From positions 1 through 64,000 of the forward strand of contig NZ_SPVH01000001.1 of assembly GCF_004614235.1 (NCBI RefSeq): 64,000 nucleotides of DNA. The letters run 5' to 3'. The DNA is from Brevundimonas intermedia. GTDB taxonomy: Bacteria > Pseudomonadota > Alphaproteobacteria > Caulobacterales > Caulobacteraceae. The notes beneath the pieces were generated by a model. It was not told the origin of the DNA. It searched no databases and saw only the letters and a program-made list of their open reading frames with translations. Every line of letters begins with the position of its first letter. Position 1 is the stretch's first letter. Shown piece after piece: positions 10,312 to 19,709 of the stretch. The position numbers and the translations under genes are program-made.

Positions 10312-10803
10312 ATGGCCGATGACAAGAAACACGCCGAAATCGACGCCGCCCTGGTTCGCCAGCTGGCCGACATCCTGAACGAGACCGACCTGACGGAAGT
10401 CGAAGTCGAGCGCGGCGACCTGCGCATTCGCGTCGCCCGCGAGATCACGGTCAACGCCGCCCCGGTGCAATACGCCGCCGCGCCCGCTCCGGTCGCCGCT
10501 GCCCCCACCGCCGCTGCCGCGCCGGCCGCCATGCCGTCGGATCCCGCCACCATCGTCGCTCGCGCCGGCGAAGAGGTGAAGTCGCCGATGGTCGGCACAG
10601 CCTATCTGCAGGCCTCGCCGGAGGCCCCGGCCTTCGTCCAGCCCGGCGACAAGGTCAAAAAGGGCCAGACCCTGCTGATCGTCGAGGCCATGAAGACCAT
10701 GAACCCAATCCAGGCACCGCGCGACGGCGTGGTCCTCGACATCCTGGTCGGCGACGCCCAGCCGGTCGAGTTCGGCGAGCCGCTCGTCCTGCTGGAAGCC
10801 TAA
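10312..10803 (+). CDS. accB: biotin carboxyl carrier protein of acetyl-CoA carboxylase
   Basis: BCCP subunit (163 residues) of acetyl-CoA carboxylase, which makes malonyl-CoA for fatty acid synthesis. An N-terminal helical region (1-48) leads to an Ala/Pro-rich flexible linker (about 49-75) and a C-terminal biotinyl domain. The biotinylated lysine is K128 in VEAMKTM. The accC gene follows after a 9-base gap, so the two are surely cotranscribed. Confidence 0.97.
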   Translation: MADDKKHAEIDAALVRQLADILNETDLTEVEVERGDLRIRVAREITVNAAPVQYAAAPAPVAAAPTAAAAPAAMPSDPATIVARAGEEVKSPMVGTAYLQASPEAPAFVQPGDKVKKGQTLLIVEAMKTMNPIQAPRDGVVLDILVGDAQPVEFGEPLVLLEA

Positions 10804-10812
10804 GGCGCCCTG

Positions 10813-12165
10813 ATGTTCACCAAGGTTCTGATCGCCAACCGCGGCGAGATCGCGCTGCGTATCCACCGCGCGTGCAAGGAGATGGGCATCTCCACCGTGG
10901 CCGTGCACTCCGAAGCCGACCGGGGCGCCATGTGGGTGCGGCTGGCCGATGAGAGCGTCTGCATCGGCCCCGCCTCGGCCGCCAAGTCGTATCTGAACAT
11001 CCCCTCGATCATCGCGGCGGCCGAGATCACCGGCGCCCAGGCGATCCACCCCGGTTATGGCTTCCTGTCGGAAAACGCCCGTTTCGCCGAGATCGTTGAA
11101 GCCCACGGCATGACCTTCATCGGTCCCAAGCCCGAGCATATCCGAGTCATGGGCGACAAAATCAGCGCCAAGAAGACGGTGATGGAAGCCGGCATCCCCT
11201 GCGTTCCCGGCTCCGATGGCGAGGTCGAGACCGTTGAGGCCGCCATCGAGGCCTCAAAGACCATCGGCTTCCCCCTGATCGTCAAGGCGGCGGCGGGCGG
11301 CGGCGGGCGTGGCATGAAGGTGGCCCTGACGCCTGACGACCTGGTCGAAGCGGTGCAGACCGCCCAGTCCGAGGCCAAGGCCGCCTTCGGCAACGGCGCC
11401 GTCTATATGGAGCGCTATCTCCAGAAGCCGCGCCACATCGAAATCCAGGTCATCGCCGACAGCCACGGCAATGTCGTGCACCTGGGCGAGCGCGACTGCT
11501 CGCTGCAACGTCGTCACCAGAAGGTGCTGGAAGAGGCCCCCTCGCCCGCCCTGTCGGCCGAGGGTCGCAAGCAGATCGGCGAGACGGTCAACAAGGCCAT
11601 CGCCGCCATCGGCTACCTCGGCGTCGGCACCATCGAGTTCCTGTGGGAAGACGGCGAGTTCTTCTTCATCGAGATGAACACCCGCCTGCAAGTCGAGCAT
11701 CCGGTTACGGAAATGATCACCGGCGTCGACCTGGTCCGCGAACAGGTCCGTATCGCCGCCGGCCTGCCGCTGTCCTTCACGCAAGAGGACATCGAGTTCA
11801 AAGGCCACGCCATCGAGGTGCGGATCAACGCCGAGAACCCCGAGACCTTCACTCCGTCGCCGGGCAAGATCACCGACTTCCACGCGCCGGGCGGCCTGGG
11901 CGTGCGTCTGGATAGCGCCATCTACGCCGGCTATTCGATCCCGCCGTATTACGACAGCCTGATCGGCAAGCTGATCGTCCACGGCCGCGACCGCGAGGAG
12001 GCCATCGCCCGCCTGAAACGGTCGCTGAACGAGATCGTTATCGGCGGCGTCGACACCACCATCCCCCTGTTCCAGAAGCTGTTGCAGGAGCCCGACATCC
12101 TGTCCGGCGATTACGACATCCACTGGCTGGAGAAGTGGGCCGCCCGTCAGAAGGGCGACGCCTGA
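10813..12165 (+). CDS. accC: biotin carboxylase of acetyl-CoA carboxylase
   Basis: ATP-dependent carboxylation of biotin on AccB. The 450-residue protein has the ATP-grasp layout: N-terminal domain ([22 protein letters not shown]), glycine-rich loop [48 protein letters not shown], and the catalytic [18 protein letters not shown]. Length equals the stand-alone bacterial AccC. Its 3' end overlaps the aat gene by 31 bases with the chosen aat start. Confidence 0.97.
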   Translation: MFTKVLIANRGEIALRIHRACKEMGISTVAVHSEADRGAMWVRLADESVCIGPASAAKSYLNIPSIIAAAEITGAQAIHPGYGFLSENARFAEIVEAHGMTFIGPKPEHIRVMGDKISAKKTVMEAGIPCVPGSDGEVETVEAAIEASKTIGFPLIVKAAAGGGGRGMKVALTPDDLVEAVQTAQSEAKAAFGNGAVYMERYLQKPRHIEIQVIADSHGNVVHLGERDCSLQRRHQKVLEEAPSPALSAEGRKQIGETVNKAIAAIGYLGVGTIEFLWEDGEFFFIEMNTRLQVEHPVTEMITGVDLVREQVRIAAGLPLSFTQEDIEFKGHAIEVRINAENPETFTPSPGKITDFHAPGGLGVRLDSAIYAGYSIPPYYDSLIGKLIVHGRDREEAIARLKRSLNEIVIGGVDTTIPLFQKLLQEPDILSGDYDIHWLEKWAARQKGDA

Positions 12166-12842
12166 CAGAGCCCGATTTCAGCGCCAGCGGGCCTTTCGGC
12201 GGCTTCGGCCCCGAGGACCTGCTGGCCTGTTACGCCCGGGGCGTGTTTCCGATGGCCGAGGCGCGCGACGATCCGCGCGTCTTCATCATCGAGCCGGAAC
12301 AGCGCGGCGTTATACCGCTGGACGCCTTTCATATCCCCAGCCGTCTGCGTCGCACCGTGCGGGGCGAGCCGTTCGAGGTAAGGGTCGATACCGCCTTCGA
12401 GGCGGTGCTGGACGGTTGTGCGGCGGCGCAAGGGCCGGATCGCGAAGACACCTGGATCAACGGGCCGATCCGGCGGTTGTATGCGGCCCTGTTCGCCATG
12501 GGGTTCGTCCACTCCATCGAATGCTGGCGGGACGAGCGGCTGGTGGGCGGTCTGTACGGGGTGTCGCTGGGCGGGGCCTTCTTCGGCGAGAGCATGTTCA
12601 GCCGCGAGCGGGATGCGTCCAAGGTGGCGCTGGTGCATCTGGTCGCGCGGTTGCGAAAGGGCGGCTGGACCCTGTTGGACGCGCAGTTCCTGACCGACCA
12701 TCTGAGCCAGTTCGGCGCGGTGGAGACGCCGCAGGCGGCCTATCTGGATCGACTGTCGCCGGCGCTGACGGTCAGGCCCGATCAGGCGGCGTTGCGTGCG
12801 CCCCTGACCGGCGCCGAGGCGGTGGCTCTGGCCACGGCATGA
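12135..12842 (+). CDS. aat: leucyl/phenylalanyl-tRNA-protein transferase
   Basis: Transfers Leu or Phe from aminoacyl-tRNA to the N-terminus of proteins with basic N-terminal residues, making them ClpS/ClpAP substrates of the N-end rule. Core motifs are intact: [75 protein letters not shown] and [16 protein letters not shown]. The GTG start gives 235 residues and overlaps accC by 31 bases. A CTG codon at 12162, four bases before the end of accC, would give 226 residues and is also possible; no ATG is available near the start. Confidence 0.92.
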   Translation: MGRPSEGRRLTEPDFSASGPFGGFGPEDLLACYARGVFPMAEARDDPRVFIIEPEQRGVIPLDAFHIPSRLRRTVRGEPFEVRVDTAFEAVLDGCAAAQGPDREDTWINGPIRRLYAALFAMGFVHSIECWRDERLVGGLYGVSLGGAFFGESMFSRERDASKVALVHLVARLRKGGWTLLDAQFLTDHLSQFGAVETPQAAYLDRLSPALTVRPDQAALRAPLTGAEAVALATA

Positions 12843-12934
12843 TGGCGTCCGCCTGATCTGTCCGGACACGATATTGGGCCTGTCCCGACAGGTTCGGATT
12901 GGCGTTGGCGGTGGGTCTGGCGGTCAATGGCGGC

Positions 12935-13708
12935 ATGACCCAGACCCCATCTTCCCTATCAGAGGCCCCGCCCCGCTCGACCATCCTGCGCGAGGTGCGA
13001 GAGATCGCCGTGACCTTGGTCGTCGCCCTGATCCTGGCGACCCTGCTCCGCGTCCTGCTGTTCCAGCCCTTCACCATTCCGTCGTCGTCGATGGAGCCGG
13101 GGCTGGTGACCGGCGACTATATCGTCGTGTCGAAATATCCGTATGGCTGGAGCACGGCGTCGCTGCCGTTCAACCCGCCCATGGCGACGGGGCGGGTGAT
13201 GGGGCGCGAGCCTCGGCGTGGGGACGTGGTGGTCTTCCACCTGCCGCGCGATCCGAAACAGACGTGGATCAAGCGGGTCGTGGGCCTGCCCGGCGACACG
13301 GTTCAGGTGCGCGGCGGCGTGGTCTTCGTCAACGGCGACGCGGTGCGCCAGACAAGGCTGGATGTCGTCGCCGACCATGATGCGCCGCAGCGCCAAGTGC
13401 AGCAGGTGAGCGAGACCCTGACCGACGGTCGGACCTATGTGACCTATGACGGCGGGCCAGACCTGCCGGGTGACGACACGCCCCTGCGCCGTGTGCCGCC
13501 GGGCCACTATCTGATGATGGGCGACAATCGCGACAACTCTCTGGACAGCCGCTGGCCGCCCGAGGTCGGGGTCGGGCTGTTGCCGGCAGAGAACATCATG
13601 GGTCGGGCCGAGATCGTGCTAGCGTCATGGAAGCCGGGTGCGGGCCTGTTCAAACCCTGGACCTGGCTGAACCTTCAGTGGGACCGGTTTTTGGTCAGGA
13701 TTAGGTAG
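12935..13708 (+). CDS. lepB: signal peptidase I
   Basis: Inner-membrane leader peptidase, 257 residues. A transmembrane segment (about 23-43) is followed by the catalytic serine S52 in IPSSSMEPGL, the region DYIVVSKYPYGWS, and the catalytic lysine in WIKRVVGLPGD. The C-terminal signature GDNRDNSLDSR is intact. The product faces the periplasm. ATG at 12935 was preferred to the upstream in-frame codons because it puts a short cytoplasmic tail before the membrane helix. It sits between aat and a repeat element. Confidence 0.93.
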   Translation: MTQTPSSLSEAPPRSTILREVREIAVTLVVALILATLLRVLLFQPFTIPSSSMEPGLVTGDYIVVSKYPYGWSTASLPFNPPMATGRVMGREPRRGDVVVFHLPRDPKQTWIKRVVGLPGDTVQVRGGVVFVNGDAVRQTRLDVVADHDAPQRQVQQVSETLTDGRTYVTYDGGPDLPGDDTPLRRVPPGHYLMMGDNRDNSLDSRWPPEVGVGLLPAENIMGRAEIVLASWKPGAGLFKPWTWLNLQWDRFLVRIR

Positions 13709-13736
13709 GGTCGAGTATCGCCCTCTCCACAAAACC

Positions 13737-13872
13737 CGTCCCCCTCGGGCTCGTCCCGAGGGCCCACCGTTGACCCTAACTCGGGCGCTAGATGTTGAAA
13801 CGCGCTGCCTGAATGCCGATCCACCGTATCTGCATCCGCCGTGGGCCCTCGGGACAGGCCCGAGGGTGACGG
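13737..13872. repeat. palindromic intergenic repeat, family B (copy 1)
   Basis: A 136-base element with inverted ends: the left arm CCCTCGGGCTCGTCCCGAGG runs into GGCCCAC, and the right arm is GTGGGCCCTCGGGACAGG followed by CCCGAGGGTGACGG. Each arm is itself a hairpin. The middle carries no gene. A second member with ATCC in place of GGCC-type bases is at 19710-19816. Such CTCGGG...CCCGAG hairpins are common intergenic repeats in alphaproteobacteria. Confidence 0.8.
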
Positions 13873-13900
13873 AAAATGGGGAGGTGTAATGGGGTGATGT

Positions 13901-14266
13901 TTAGCGCGCGCGGTATTCGTCGAAGCTGACGACGCCGTCGTGGTTGCGGTCCATCCGGTCGAAGGCGGCGCGGCTGGGCGGCGAAGACTGGGCCAGGGAG
14001 GGCGCAGCGACGGCGCCCAGGGCCAGGCCGGCGACGGCGGCGGCCAGCAGCGGACGCCAGCTCAGGCGGGGCGCCAGGCGGGGCGCCAGGCGGGGCGAAC
14101 GTCGCGTCGAAGACGTCTGGCTCAGTTCGGCGTCGATGAAGCGGCGGATGGCGTCGCTGGCGGTGCGGCCCTCGGCGCGGCAGCGGGCCATGAAGGCGGT
14201 CTTGGTCGCATGGGGCAGTCGGATTTCGACCGTTTCGCTTTTCTTGAGCGGCTTATCGCGATCCAT
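13901..14266 (-). CDS. ribbon-helix-helix / membrane helix / EF-hand protein
   Basis: Unusual 121-residue protein with three parts. Residues about 10-48 (SETVEIRLPHATKTAFMARCRAEGRTASDAIRRFIDAEL) have the pattern of a ribbon-helix-helix DNA-binding domain: one strand then two helices. A basic linker with a tandem RLAP repeat leads to a hydrophobic segment (about 70-93) ending in AAPSLAQ, which also looks like a signal-peptidase site. The short C-terminal part holds one complete EF-hand loop (DRNHDGVVSFDE). The GAGGAGG ribosome-binding site lies 6 bases before the chosen ATG; the adjacent ATG at 14269 is 3 bases away. The linker DNA contains a 12-base tandem repeat. A role in linking calcium to transcription is speculation. 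Confidence 0.75.
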   Translation of the reverse strand: MDRDKPLKKSETVEIRLPHATKTAFMARCRAEGRTASDAIRRFIDAELSQTSSTRRSPRLAPRLAPRLSWRPLLAAAVAGLALGAVAAPSLAQSSPPSRAAFDRMDRNHDGVVSFDEYRAR

Positions 14267-14292
14267 CATCAGCCTCCTCGCGGCGTGAAAGG

Positions 14293-14940
14293 TCAGTTCT
14301 TACAGCCCACGATCCAGGCGTCGTAATAGGGGTTCTGGATGCCGCTGACGGAGGGAGACGAGGCGAACATCCAGCCGCGGAAGATCTGGCGCGGCGAGGC
14401 TTGCTGGCCGCGCGGCTGAAGGGACACGTCGATATAGGCGATGGCGTCCTCGGTCAGCTCGTCCGGGGTCGTGACCTCACAGGCGCGGGCCGCGAAGATC
14501 AGGTTGCGGTTGAAGCGGACGGGCCGACCGCCGACCTCGACCTCGAACTTCATGGACTCGGCCGTGACCTTGTCGATGGCCTGGATGACCGCGAACGTGC
14601 GGCGCTGGCGGCGGGCCGGGGTGTCGGGCTGTTCGATAGCCTTGGTCGCGACGGGTTTCTCGGCGGCGACCTCCTGTTCGGCCTTTTCCTCGACCGCAGC
14701 GTCTTCGGCGATGATGACGGTCGGGGGCGGCGTCACGGCGACGGGCGAGCGCGGCGCCGGAGCGCCTGCAGGCGGGGTCTCCGTCGGCACGGACGGCGTG
14801 GTGCGCAGGATGTCGCCGATCGGATCCTGGACCGGGCGAGCGTCGCGCGGCGCGTCCTGCAGCACGCTGGCGGTCACCGCGCCTGCGCTCAAGACGCAGA
14901 CGACAGCCGCCGCGCCCAACAGGATGCCGCGCATTTTCAC
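14293..14940 (-). CDS. DUF2155 domain protein, exported
   Basis: Protein of 215 residues with a signal peptide or membrane anchor (residues 1-26), a long Pro/Ala/Glu-rich low-complexity region (about 30-110) and a C-terminal DUF2155 domain (FAVIQAIDKVTAESMKFEVEVGGRP... ending GIQNPYYDAWIVGCKN). The two cysteines (RACEV and VGCKN) are as expected for the family. Function is unknown; in alphaproteobacteria the gene is regularly found beside an NDUFA12-like complex I gene and near aat, as here. It overlaps that gene by 4 bases (ATGA), so the two are translated together. Confidence 0.88.
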   Translation of the reverse strand: MKMRGILLGAAAVVCVLSAGAVTASVLQDAPRDARPVQDPIGDILRTTPSVPTETPPAGAPAPRSPVAVTPPPTVIIAEDAAVEEKAEQEVAAEKPVATKAIEQPDTPARRQRRTFAVIQAIDKVTAESMKFEVEVGGRPVRFNRNLIFAARACEVTTPDELTEDAIAYIDVSLQPRGQQASPRQIFRGWMFASSPSVSGIQNPYYDAWIVGCKN

Positions 14941-15329
14941 TCGGGGGTCCAGGCCTGATAGTCGCCGGTCGCAGCCGGGCGTTTGGCCTCGTTGGCCAGC
15001 GAGCCGGGCGGACGCCAGGCCAGGGGCGTGCCGGTCATGTTCGGCAGGTGATCCTTTTCCCAGGCGCGCCGCGGCAGCGGCTGCTCGGTCGGGGGCAGGT
15101 CGAAGGTGTAGTGCAGCCAGCCGTGCCAGTCGGGCGTCACCTTGGACGCCTCGGCATAACCGTCATAGATGACCCAGCGACGCTTGCGGCCGTCGTAGCT
15201 GACGTTGTCGCGGCTCTCGTAATAGCGATTGCCGTTCTCGTCCTGGCCGACGAAGCGACCGCGCTTGGCGATGGTGAAGCGGGTGCCGATCGTGGCGCCC
15301 TCCCACCAGCCGAAAATCTTGCTCAACAC
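14937..15329 (-). CDS. NDUFA12 family complex I subunit
   Basis: Homologue of the mitochondrial NADH:ubiquinone oxidoreductase accessory subunit NDUFA12 (B17.2), 130 residues. Family features include WWEGATIGTRFTIAKRGRFVGQDENGNRYYE, RRWVIYDG, ASKVTPDWHGWLHYTFD and the tail PNMTGTPLAWRPPGS. It would sit at the hydrophilic arm of complex I on the cytoplasmic face. The start is GTG with GGA upstream; a TTG follows directly as the second codon. The frame stays open much further upstream, but that is the antisense of the neighbouring large gene. Confidence 0.92.
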   Translation of the reverse strand: MLSKIFGWWEGATIGTRFTIAKRGRFVGQDENGNRYYESRDNVSYDGRKRRWVIYDGYAEASKVTPDWHGWLHYTFDLPPTEQPLPRRAWEKDHLPNMTGTPLAWRPPGSLANEAKRPAATGDYQAWTPE

Positions 15330-15536
15330 GTCGTGGAATCCAACCGTAAGGGGTCGCCGAAAAGGGAGGCGGCGTCTGGCGCGGATCATAGAAAGCCGCG
15401 CGCGCTTCGTCCAGCGTTCAGGCGGGGGCAGTTGAATCGATATCTTGTGGGCAACATGGCCTGAGCACACCAGATGTATTGGCGGATGGGCGCGCGACCG
15501 CCTAAGCTGGACTGAACCATTCGGAGAGACGCCGCC

Positions 15537-18164
15537 ATGCGCTTTCAATCCGGCTTCGCCGTTCGCGCCGAACGAGTCGCAATGGAGACCCGCGCCGTCG
15601 AACGCCCGGCCAGCGTGCAGCCCGTGCTGGCGCCCGCCGGCTGGTCCGATGCGCAGATCGAGGCCTGGCTGGACTGGGTCGAGGCGGCGGGATTCGCGAC
15701 GCCGATGTCGGGCGACTGGCTGAACGGCGGCGTGGACGCCTGGGTCGAGCGATTGGCCGCGACCGGCGTGACGGAGGGCGTGTTCGACCGGGCCGAGTCC
15801 GCTGTGTTCGCCGCCGAACTGTCGGGGGCGTTCAAGCTGGGCCTTGCTGCGCCGACGGGATCGGGGCCGGTCGCGGCCGGCGTCGTCGATCTGAACGACC
15901 CCGGCTCGGGCGCGACTCTGAGGACGCACAGCGGCAAGCGAGCCGCCGCGCGGCTGGGCGCCCAGGCGGCGCAGGCCCTGGCCGAGGCCCTGGCGGGGGT
16001 GGCCGATGCGGTGGACCGTTGCGAGGGACCGCGCGGCGACTGCGGCGATCCCTCGCGCAATCCGGCCTTGGGTCGGGCGGCGGCGCTGGCGCGACGGTGC
16101 GGCGCGAGCGACGCCGACATCCTGAGAGCCGTAGACGGCGAACGACCGGCCATGGCGCTGGAGCCGACGGTCGAGGGCGCGCCTCTGGTCGCCATGGCGG
16201 ATCGGACGCAAATCGCGGCGGGCGCGCCGGAGACGCTGCTGGCGGCGGAAGCGGCGCTGGACGGCGGGCTGATCGTCGCCTTCGACCCGCGCGATGCTGA
16301 AACCGCGACGGCGGCAATGGGTCGGGCCGTGATCGACCTGGGCGCCGTGCTGGCCCTGGGCGGCGACGCGGCGGCCGATCTGGCGGGCCTGACGCGGTTG
16401 TTGACGGTGGCTCTGGACCTTCAGGAGGCGTCGCCGGGCGTGATCGCCCTGGGGCTGGACGGGTTGCTGGAGGCCCTTGCGGCCGACGACGACCGCACGG
16501 CTCGGGCGCAGACGTTCGCGGGACTGGTCGCCGCGACGGCGGCGCAGACCTCGGCCGAGTTGGCGAGCGTGCGTGGTCTCTGCCCCGACTGGGACGACCT
16601 GAAGGGGGCCGCCGCCGTGACCCAGACCGCACGGCGCGATCTGCTGAAGGGTGAGACACACCCTATCGCCATGGCCGCATCCAAGGCTCTGGCGGTCGCG
16701 CCCAAGGCGCGGCGCCATTCGGCCATCGGCCTGTTCGTCGAGGATGCAGAGGCGCGGCTGCGGCTGGGGCTGGGCCGGATCGCGGCGGTCGACGTTTTCC
16801 AGACGGCGGACGGCGAGATCGGTCGTCGGCTGAACCCCGCCCTGGCGGCGGCGCTATCGGCAGCGGGCGGCGATATCGAGGCGGCGGAGCGGTGGACGTT
16901 CGGGCGCCGCACCCTGGTCGAAGCGCCGGGCATCGATCACACGGCCTTGCGCACCCTGGGCTTCACCGACATCGAGCTGGCCGCCATCGAGAACGCCCTG
17001 GCCTGGGCCGAGGATTTCGACACGGTCTTCGCCGCCCCTGTGCTGGACCCCGGCTTCATCCGCGATGTGCTGGGCGTTGAGGACGGCGACGGCCTGCTGC
17101 TGACCCTGCTGGGCGTGTCCGAAGAGGCCGAGACGGCGGCGACGCGCTGGGTCTTCGGTCATGGCGATCTGAGCGATTGGCCCGAGGCGCCGGCGTCGGT
17201 CGCCGCTTTACTGGCCGACCCGGCGGCGGCCGCAGCGAACCTGCGGCGCGCCATCGAACCGTTCAGCGACCTGGCCGACATCGCGGTCGAGCCGATGGAC
17301 TGGCGCACGACCTCGGCCCAGGCGGCGCGGCTGCTGAGCCAGGGCGCGCTGGATGGCCGTCGCGCCATCCGCCTGTCCCGCACCGCGCCGCCGGCCGGTC
17401 CGCTGCTGTCATTGCCCAACATCGAGGCGGCGCGGGCCGAGCCTGTGCGCGAAGCCCCGCGCCCTGCGCCCACCGAACGGGTCGTCGAACGCGTAATCGA
17501 GCGGGAGCGCGCGCGCCGCAAACTGCCCGACCGGCGCAAGGGCTATATCCAGAAGGCCGCCGTCGGGGGCCACAAGGTCTATATCCACACCGGCGAATAC
17601 GAAGACGGCGAGCTGGGCGAGATCTTCATCGACATGCACAAGGAAGGCGCCGCCTTCCGCAGCCTGATGAACAACTTCGCCATCGCCATCTCCATCGGCC
17701 TGCAATACGGCGTGCCGCTGGACGAGTTCGTGGACGCCTTCGTCTTCACCCGGTTCGAGCCGGCCGGGCGCGTCACCGGCAACGATTCCATCAAGTCCGC
17801 GACCTCGATCCTGGACTACATCTTCCGCGAACTGGGCGTCTCCTATCTGGACCGCAACGAACTGGCCAACGCCGGGACGGACGACCTGAATGCGGACGGC
17901 TTAGGAGACGGCAAGCCCGACGCCAACGCGGCCGTGCCCGCCGCCCGGTTCATCTCCAAGGGGTTCGCGCGTGGATCGGCGCCCGACAATCTGGTCGTCC
18001 TGCCCTTCGGCAAGAAGGCCGAGCCCGAACCGCGTCATGTCGCCAATAGCGAGGCCGTCGCCTGCCCCGCCTGCGGCGACTTCAGCTTGCAGCAACGCGG
18101 CGCCGCCTGGGTCTGCGACACCTGCGGGGCGGCGCCGGCGCTGAAGGGCGGCGATCAGGGGTAG
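15537..18164 (+). CDS. NrdJ-like protein (TSCPD domain), apparently without catalytic cysteine
   Basis: An 875-residue protein. Residues about 660-770 ([19 protein letters not shown]... to [15 protein letters not shown]) are almost unchanged TSCPD domain of B12-dependent class II ribonucleotide reductase, followed by a zinc-ribbon tail (CPACG...CDTCG). The rest also seems to follow NrdJ order at low similarity: [63 protein letters not shown] and LLGVSEEAE match places I remember in NrdJ. But I find no NPCSE-type active-site motif, and the protein is about 300 residues shorter than usual NrdJ. I read it as a diverged pseudo-enzyme paralogue. The frame is intact over its whole length, so it is probably kept by selection. 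Its role is unknown; regulation of ribonucleotide reduction is one guess. Confidence 0.8.
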   Translation: MRFQSGFAVRAERVAMETRAVERPASVQPVLAPAGWSDAQIEAWLDWVEAAGFATPMSGDWLNGGVDAWVERLAATGVTEGVFDRAESAVFAAELSGAFKLGLAAPTGSGPVAAGVVDLNDPGSGATLRTHSGKRAAARLGAQAAQALAEALAGVADAVDRCEGPRGDCGDPSRNPALGRAAALARRCGASDADILRAVDGERPAMALEPTVEGAPLVAMADRTQIAAGAPETLLAAEAALDGGLIVAFDPRDAETATAAMGRAVIDLGAVLALGGDAAADLAGLTRLLTVALDLQEASPGVIALGLDGLLEALAADDDRTARAQTFAGLVAATAAQTSAELASVRGLCPDWDDLKGAAAVTQTARRDLLKGETHPIAMAASKALAVAPKARRHSAIGLFVEDAEARLRLGLGRIAAVDVFQTADGEIGRRLNPALAAALSAAGGDIEAAERWTFGRRTLVEAPGIDHTALRTLGFTDIELAAIENALAWAEDFDTVFAAPVLDPGFIRDVLGVEDGDGLLLTLLGVSEEAETAATRWVFGHGDLSDWPEAPASVAALLADPAAAAANLRRAIEPFSDLADIAVEPMDWRTTSAQAARLLSQGALDGRRAIRLSRTAPPAGPLLSLPNIEAARAEPVREAPRPAPTERVVERVIERERARRKLPDRRKGYIQKAAVGGHKVYIHTGEYEDGELGEIFIDMHKEGAAFRSLMNNFAIAISIGLQYGVPLDEFVDAFVFTRFEPAGRVTGNDSIKSATSILDYIFRELGVSYLDRNELANAGTDDLNADGLGDGKPDANAAVPAARFISKGFARGSAPDNLVVLPFGKKAEPEPRHVANSEAVACPACGDFSLQQRGAAWVCDTCGAAPALKGGDQG

Positions 18165-18221
18165 GTTAAGGGTTATGGCCTAGGGTTTGCTGCAAGACGA
18201 TCGAACGTCGGAGCCCAGTCC

Positions 18222-18713
18222 ATGAAACGCACACTCTCTCTCGGCCTGATCGCCGCCCTGCTGGTCGTCGCCGCGCCCGCACTGGCCCAGAACGCGGGCC
18301 AGATCGCCAGCGTGAAGCGCGGGGCCTCCTGCGCCGGCTGCAACCTGTTCCAGGGGGACTTCTCGGGACTGGAGGCGCGGGGCCTGAACCTGTCGGGCGC
18401 GCGGCTGCGTCAGGCGGACCTGAGCCTGAGCGTCATGAACCGCACGCGGTTTTCCAACACCGACATGCGCGACGTGGAGGCCTACGGCGGCGTCTTCTCC
18501 GGCTCCAACTTCTCACGGGCCAACCTGACCAACGCCAGTTTCGTCGGCGCCTATCTGGAGGGCGCCAGCTTTGCCGGTGCGACCTTGTCGGGGACCAATC
18601 TATCGGGCGCCCAGCTGACGCGAGCCACCGGCCTGACCCAAGGCCAGTTGAACCAGGCGTGCGGCGACGAGTCGACCGTCCTGCCGCGCGGGCTACGCAT
18701 TCCCGCCTGCTGA
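18222..18713 (+). CDS. exported pentapeptide-repeat protein
   Basis: Protein of 163 residues with a clear signal peptide (about 1-22, APALAQ). After a Cys pair (GASCAGC, near residues 36-39) follow about 15 pentapeptide repeats of the A(D/N)LXX type (for example ANLTNASFVGAYLEGASFAG), which fold as a right-handed quadrilateral beta-helix. It ends with GLTQGQLNQACGDES...IPAC. The next gene encodes a longer relative with the same Cys pair and tail. The function of exported members in this order is unknown to me. Confidence 0.85.
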   Translation: MKRTLSLGLIAALLVVAAPALAQNAGQIASVKRGASCAGCNLFQGDFSGLEARGLNLSGARLRQADLSLSVMNRTRFSNTDMRDVEAYGGVFSGSNFSRANLTNASFVGAYLEGASFAGATLSGTNLSGAQLTRATGLTQGQLNQACGDESTVLPRGLRIPAC

Positions 18714-18794
18714 GGGTCTCCGACCTTGCCTGGATTTCATGAAGTTACCTCGATTTAAGTAGGTATGGCAGGGGTTTCGGGGCATTCAGGTCTC

Positions 18795-19694
18795 GTGAAA
18801 CAGATCGCTGAACATATCCGGGTCAAACCCTCGCTGGCGCTTCTGGCGCTCTGCACGGCTTGGGGGGCGGCGCTCATCGCCTCGCCGGCCTTCGCCGGGG
18901 TGGAGATGTCGATGCAGGACCGCGACGTGGCCCGTTCGGTGTCGCTGGGCGGATCGTGCAACCGCTGCGAACTGTCGGGCCGCAATCTGACCGGCGCCAC
19001 CTTCACCGGCGCCAGCTTCATGAACGCCACCCTGGTCGGGGCCAATCTGCGCGGCGCAGAGATGATGGGCTCCAACTTCACCGGCAGCGATTTCAGCCGC
19101 GCCAATCTGTCGGGCGTCGAGATCGTCGGCGCAAACTTCACCTCTGCGAACTTCACGGGCGCCCATTTGAACGGGGCAGAGGCGCAAGGGTCGTCCTTCG
19201 TCCGCGCCAATCTGACCCGCGCCGACCTTTCGGGCGGCGAGATGCACGGGGTGAACTTCAACGGCGCGACCCTGGCGGGGACCAACTTCTCCAACAGCGA
19301 ACTGTTCGGGGCGACGATCACCAACGTGCGCGCGGCCGGCGCCAACTTCTCCAACGCCGAGGTCAACGCCTCCAACCTGTCGGGCGGCGACTTCTCGAAC
19401 GCGGACTTCTCGAACGCCAGCCTGGATGGGGCGCGACTGAGCGGCGCGAGCTTCTCCCGCGCCGATTTCTCGGACGCCTCCCTGCGTCGCACCGACATTC
19501 GCGGCGCGGACCTGTCGAGCGCGCGCGGCCTGACCCAGGACCAGATCAGCGAAGCCTGCGGCGACGGCTCGACCCGCCTGCCCGGCCGCCTGACGGCACA
19601 GGCCTGCCGCAGCACCTCGATCCGCATCATCCGCTCGCCGCCCGCCCCTCCGGCGCCGCCGCGCGTGCGAAACTTCGTCAACGCCGGGAACTGA
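18795..19694 (+). CDS. exported pentapeptide-repeat protein, long paralogue
   Basis: Protein of 299 residues related to the preceding gene product. A signal peptide (cleavage near SPAFAG) precedes a Cys pair (GGSCNRC), then roughly 30 pentapeptide repeats (ANLRGAEMMGSNFTGSDFSR and so on), then the shared tail GLTQDQISEACGDGSTRLP and a final Cys. A further 25-residue Pro-rich extension follows. I chose the GTG start because CAGG lies 4 bases before it and gives a normal-length leader; an in-frame ATG at 18765 would add 10 residues. The pair probably arose by duplication. The role is not known. Confidence 0.82.
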   Translation: MKQIAEHIRVKPSLALLALCTAWGAALIASPAFAGVEMSMQDRDVARSVSLGGSCNRCELSGRNLTGATFTGASFMNATLVGANLRGAEMMGSNFTGSDFSRANLSGVEIVGANFTSANFTGAHLNGAEAQGSSFVRANLTRADLSGGEMHGVNFNGATLAGTNFSNSELFGATITNVRAAGANFSNAEVNASNLSGGDFSNADFSNASLDGARLSGASFSRADFSDASLRRTDIRGADLSSARGLTQDQISEACGDGSTRLPGRLTAQACRSTSIRIIRSPPAPPAPPRVRNFVNAGN

Positions 19695-19709
19695 CCCCCA
19701 CTCCGCTTT

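Noticed and set aside
14937-16718. 593-codon minus-strand frame
   Set aside because: Its upstream part is antisense to the NrdJ-like gene; only the NDUFA12 part up to 15329 is coding.
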